Virus record (IMG/VR): IMGVR_UViG_3300046506_000050
Location: 1-46,947 of that record
Length of the DNA stretch: 46,947 bases
Origin: a virus
Strand: one strand, 5' to 3'
Shown here: piece by piece, positions 44,510 through 46,947 of the stretch
Numbering within the stretch: the first letter of the stretch is position 1
Layout: every line of letters begins with the position of its first letter
Notes under the pieces: generated by a model
Seen by the model: only the letters and a program-made list of their open reading frames with translations
Told to the model about the DNA's origin: nothing
The model's database searches: none
Made by a program: the position numbers and the translations under genes

Positions 44510-46947
44510 ATGTCTGGACAGATGGACCAGGGGTTCCGCGACGACGCCCCGAAGGCACCGGACTTCACTGCTGCGCCTACGCTCAACATGCGCACGGCGG
44601 AAGCCACGGGCTCGCAGATTGACGGCAGTCGCGCGGCCTCCGCGTTCCAGGCGATGGGTAATTCCTTCGGCCAGTTCTTCGGCAACGTGAACTCGTCGCT
44701 GGAGAAGGTGAACGCGAACGTCGAATCTACGCGTAAGCAGGAAATCCAGCAGCAGAACAAGGACCTCGACACCCAAGGTGCAGCAGACGCTGCGGCTGGG
44801 CGTGAGGCTGACCCGCTGTGGTCAGATCGAAACTCCTACATCGGTGCGTACCGCAAGGGTGTCGCCACGACTCAAGCGACCGCTCTGGGTCAGCAGTACG
44901 CCGATTGGTTGCGTCAGCAGCCGATGGACGGCTCGGTGGACCCGGTGGTGGCCGCGAAGAAGTTCTACGAGGACCACTACGGCGCAGGCTCTGGCGACCG
45001 GGACGTGGACAACCAAGTCCAGCTTCAGTTCGTTCACAGCGTGCGCAGTTTGGCTGCGGGCTTCCACGAGAAGCAATCGCAGACCATCGAGCACAACATG
45101 ACCGAGACCACCATTGCGGGGGTCGCGGCGAACGTGCAGAGTCCTACGGGTCTCAGCGCGGAGCATGTGCTGGGCTCGATGAACTCCTTCCTGTCGATCA
45201 CGAACGGCAACCAGCCCCAAGCGGCGCACTTGCTGTTCTCGACTCTGGGTGAATCCATCCAGAACGCAGGGCAGGGCCTGGCGGCTCAGGCCGCACTGGA
45301 GAAGGCGGGCTTCGATGAGAAGTATCCGGTGGAGTTCGCGCAGTTCAAGGAGAAGGCCCTGTCTCAGTCGCAACGCGCGAAGGAGATTGGAGCAGCCAAG
45401 TCGCAAAGCGACCTGAACATGCAACTCCAAGCAGCGGTCGCAGATGGCACGGCGACGCCCAGCTTCATCGCGGACTGGATGGCGAACTACCAGAAGGAAG
45501 ACTCCATCTGGGGCTTCGGTCCCAGTGGGATGACCCCTGCGTTCACCGCGCTCAGGAAGGCGTCCAAGCAGACCGCTGGCATCAACGTGGTCACTCGCGC
45601 CTACCAGGGCGTCGATGGGACCAACGAGCCTGCTCTGGTCGCCAACAAGTTCGGTGTGCCGTACAGCGACATCGTGACGAAGCATCTGCCCCAGGCGATG
45701 ACCGAGTTGGTTCAGAACTCGCAGGGCCTGCTGCCGAACCTCGCGGCGACGGCCAACGCAAATGGCCTCATCAATCCGATGGCAGACGACAAGTCTGCGG
45801 CTGAGTACGGTTCGTTCTCCACGACCGACAACGCACAGCACGCCTTCCTGCACCAACAGCCGAAGTACATCGAGGACATGGTGTCCAACTCGCTCATCAA
45901 CGTGACGGACCCCGCGCAGTCCATGCGGGCCTATTCGATCATCGATGCGCAAGCTAAGGCCGTGGGCGAGAACATGCTGGGGAACTACTACAAGGACTCC
46001 AACGTGCTCGCCTTCTACCACTCGGTGAAGGCTCTGTCGCCCAACGGTGACCCGACGCAGATCATGCAGTACCTGAAGAACAACCCGGCTGACGAGAAGC
46101 TCCTGGAGCGTGCTAGTTCGACGGGACAGTTTGACTGGAAGATGATCTACGGCAAGGACGTGAAGCCCGAGGATGTCCAGAAGAAGATTCAGGACTCCGT
46201 GCGTAAGCAGTTCATGTCCGACTCGGGCAACGGTGGGATGGTCTTCGACCCGAAGGTGGGTATCTCGACGGGCGACCTCGACGCCATGACGGCGCAGATG
46301 GCGATTAACTCGCTGAAGCTCCGAGGCGCTGGCAACCTGGACATCTCCGCAGCGGCTGACAGTGTCGCCAAGGCATACGCTCAGACGCGCTACGGTGTCA
46401 CTGGGCAGGACGGTGCAGTTCGCATGATCGACAACCCGTTCCCTCCTGGGGCTGGGCGAGACCTCAAGAGTCCCCTGAACGCCTCGGGACCCGTGGGCGT
46501 CGATAAGGGCTTCGCGCCGATCTATGCCAGCTTCCCGATCAAGAACGCATTCGGTGTGGTCGAGAAGCCCATCGAGACGTCGCAGGACGACCTCGCTGCT
46601 TTCCATGGCGCGTTCCCTGGCAAGACTGACAGCAGCCCCAAGAAGCTATCGCTCGGTAACCCCGACGCGAAGCTCTCGGGTCTCATGCCTGTCATGGATG
46701 GCTCGGTGACTCCAATCCGATTCGCTGCTGGCGAGAAGGTCACGGGCGTCTACCAGAAGGACGGCAAGCAGATCGCGGACCCTGAGTTCGGTGTGGCGGC
46801 TGATCCTTCGTCTCCCCAAAAGGGCGACAAGCTCGCGCTGACCGTCCCGGATGATCCTGCGAAGGCGGCTCAGTTCTGGAAGGACAACCTGCCCGCAGGG
46901 TTCTACGCAGTGCGCGACAACCAAGGGCTGTACCAGGTGTACTACGG
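44510..46947 (+). CDS. Internal virion protein gp15-like (continues at 1-272)
   Basis: Joined across the circle this is 860 residues (T7 gp15 is 747). It is mainly helical and polar (MSGQMDQGFRDDAPKAPDFT; then a Gln-rich helix with NANVESTRKQEIQQQNKDLD near 70-90), which fits the T7 gp15 core protein that stacks on the portal in the head and forms the periplasmic tube with gp16. No enzymatic motif is seen. The gene runs off the window at 46947 only because the circular map was opened here. Confidence 0.9.
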   Translation, partial: MSGQMDQGFRDDAPKAPDFTAAPTLNMRTAEATGSQIDGSRAASAFQAMGNSFGQFFGNVNSSLEKVNANVESTRKQEIQQQNKDLDTQGAADAAAGREADPLWSDRNSYIGAYRKGVATTQATALGQQYADWLRQQPMDGSVDPVVAAKKFYEDHYGAGSGDRDVDNQVQLQFVHSVRSLAAGFHEKQSQTIEHNMTETTIAGVAANVQSPTGLSAEHVLGSMNSFLSITNGNQPQAAHLLFSTLGESIQNAGQGLAAQAALEKAGFDEKYPVEFAQFKEKALSQSQRAKEIGAAKSQSDLNMQLQAAVADGTATPSFIADWMANYQKEDSIWGFGPSGMTPAFTALRKASKQTAGINVVTRAYQGVDGTNEPALVANKFGVPYSDIVTKHLPQAMTELVQNSQGLLPNLAATANANGLINPMADDKSAAEYGSFSTTDNAQHAFLHQQPKYIEDMVSNSLINVTDPAQSMRAYSIIDAQAKAVGENMLGNYYKDSNVLAFYHSVKALSPNGDPTQIMQYLKNNPADEKLLERASSTGQFDWKMIYGKDVKPEDVQKKIQDSVRKQFMSDSGNGGMVFDPKVGISTGDLDAMTAQMAINSLKLRGAGNLDISAAADSVAKAYAQTRYGVTGQDGAVRMIDNPFPPGAGRDLKSPLNASGPVGVDKGFAPIYASFPIKNAFGVVEKPIETSQDDLAAFHGAFPGKTDSSPKKLSLGNPDAKLSGLMPVMDGSVTPIRFAAGEKVTGVYQKDGKQIADPEFGVAADPSSPQKGDKLALTVPDDPAKAAQFWKDNLPAGFYAVRDNQGLYQVYY
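46821..46947. repeat. Terminal overlap of a circular assembly, right copy
   Basis: Identical to positions 1-127; see the left copy. Removing one copy gives a circle of 46,820 bp. Confidence 0.93.

Noticed and set aside
1-46947. CRISPR arrays, insertion sequences or transposons
   Set aside because: No regular repeat-spacer array, no transposase motif and no terminal inverted repeats were seen.

Overview
The window is the essentially complete genome of a GC-rich, podovirus-type, T7-like (Autographiviridae-type) phage. Its first 127 bases are identical to its last 127 bases (46821-46947), so it is a circular assembly of about 46,820 bp cut inside the gp15-like internal virion protein gene. The gene order is that of T7: host-transcribed early genes, a phage RNA polymerase, replication genes, head and tail genes, and the terminase, nearly all on the + strand with stop/start overlaps. 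The host is not named by the sequence. The high GC, the proteobacterial-type sigma70 promoter and Gram-negative spanins suggest a GC-rich proteobacterium. A cI/Cro-type regulator and a tyrosine integrase argue that this T7 relative is temperate.

Layout. The window starts with the end of the gp15-like protein, a lysozyme, the giant gp16-like core protein, tail fibres, holin and small and large terminase (1-13466). A minus-strand membrane ORF and about 1 kb of non-coding DNA follow; here packaging ends and early transcription begins (13470-14731). A strong sigma70-type promoter (14650-14678) opens the early region of very small genes plus an ArdA antirestriction protein (14732-17351). Three well-formed type II hammerhead ribozymes punctuate this region. 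Next come the lysogeny module (XRE regulator, integrase, a minus-strand zinc-ribbon gene; 17876-20149) and a highly structured leader. The RNA polymerase is then encoded as two separate proteins: the N-terminal domain (20473-21366) and the palm/fingers/catalytic part (22333-24024), with four small genes between them. Replication follows: SSB, RusA resolvase, primase-helicase, HNH-like protein, DNA polymerase, nucleotidyltransferase, 5'-3' exonuclease, DUF3310 protein and nested Rz/Rz1 spanins (25304-35915). A T7-type promoter at 35908 leads into the late block: GNAT-like protein, gp7.3-like protein, portal, scaffold, tRNA-Asn, capsid, a structured RNA with terminator, tail tube proteins A and B, and internal virion proteins (36122-46947).

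Most notable observations: (1) a T7-type RNA polymerase cleanly divided at the N-domain/catalytic-domain border; (2) three type II hammerhead ribozymes with covarying stems, two of them joined to the ribosome binding site of the next gene; (3) a repeated motif, GAAGTGAAGCGAGTTGC-like, overlapping the stop codons of early lytic genes and present in inverted orientation inside the early promoter, arranged like the stoperators of mycobacteriophage L5; (4) several unclassified structured RNAs (20203-20440, 26522-26740, 40402-40547). Together these suggest a temperate T7-like phage that uses RNA self-cleavage and dispersed operator-like sites to control early genes and a two-part RNA polymerase.
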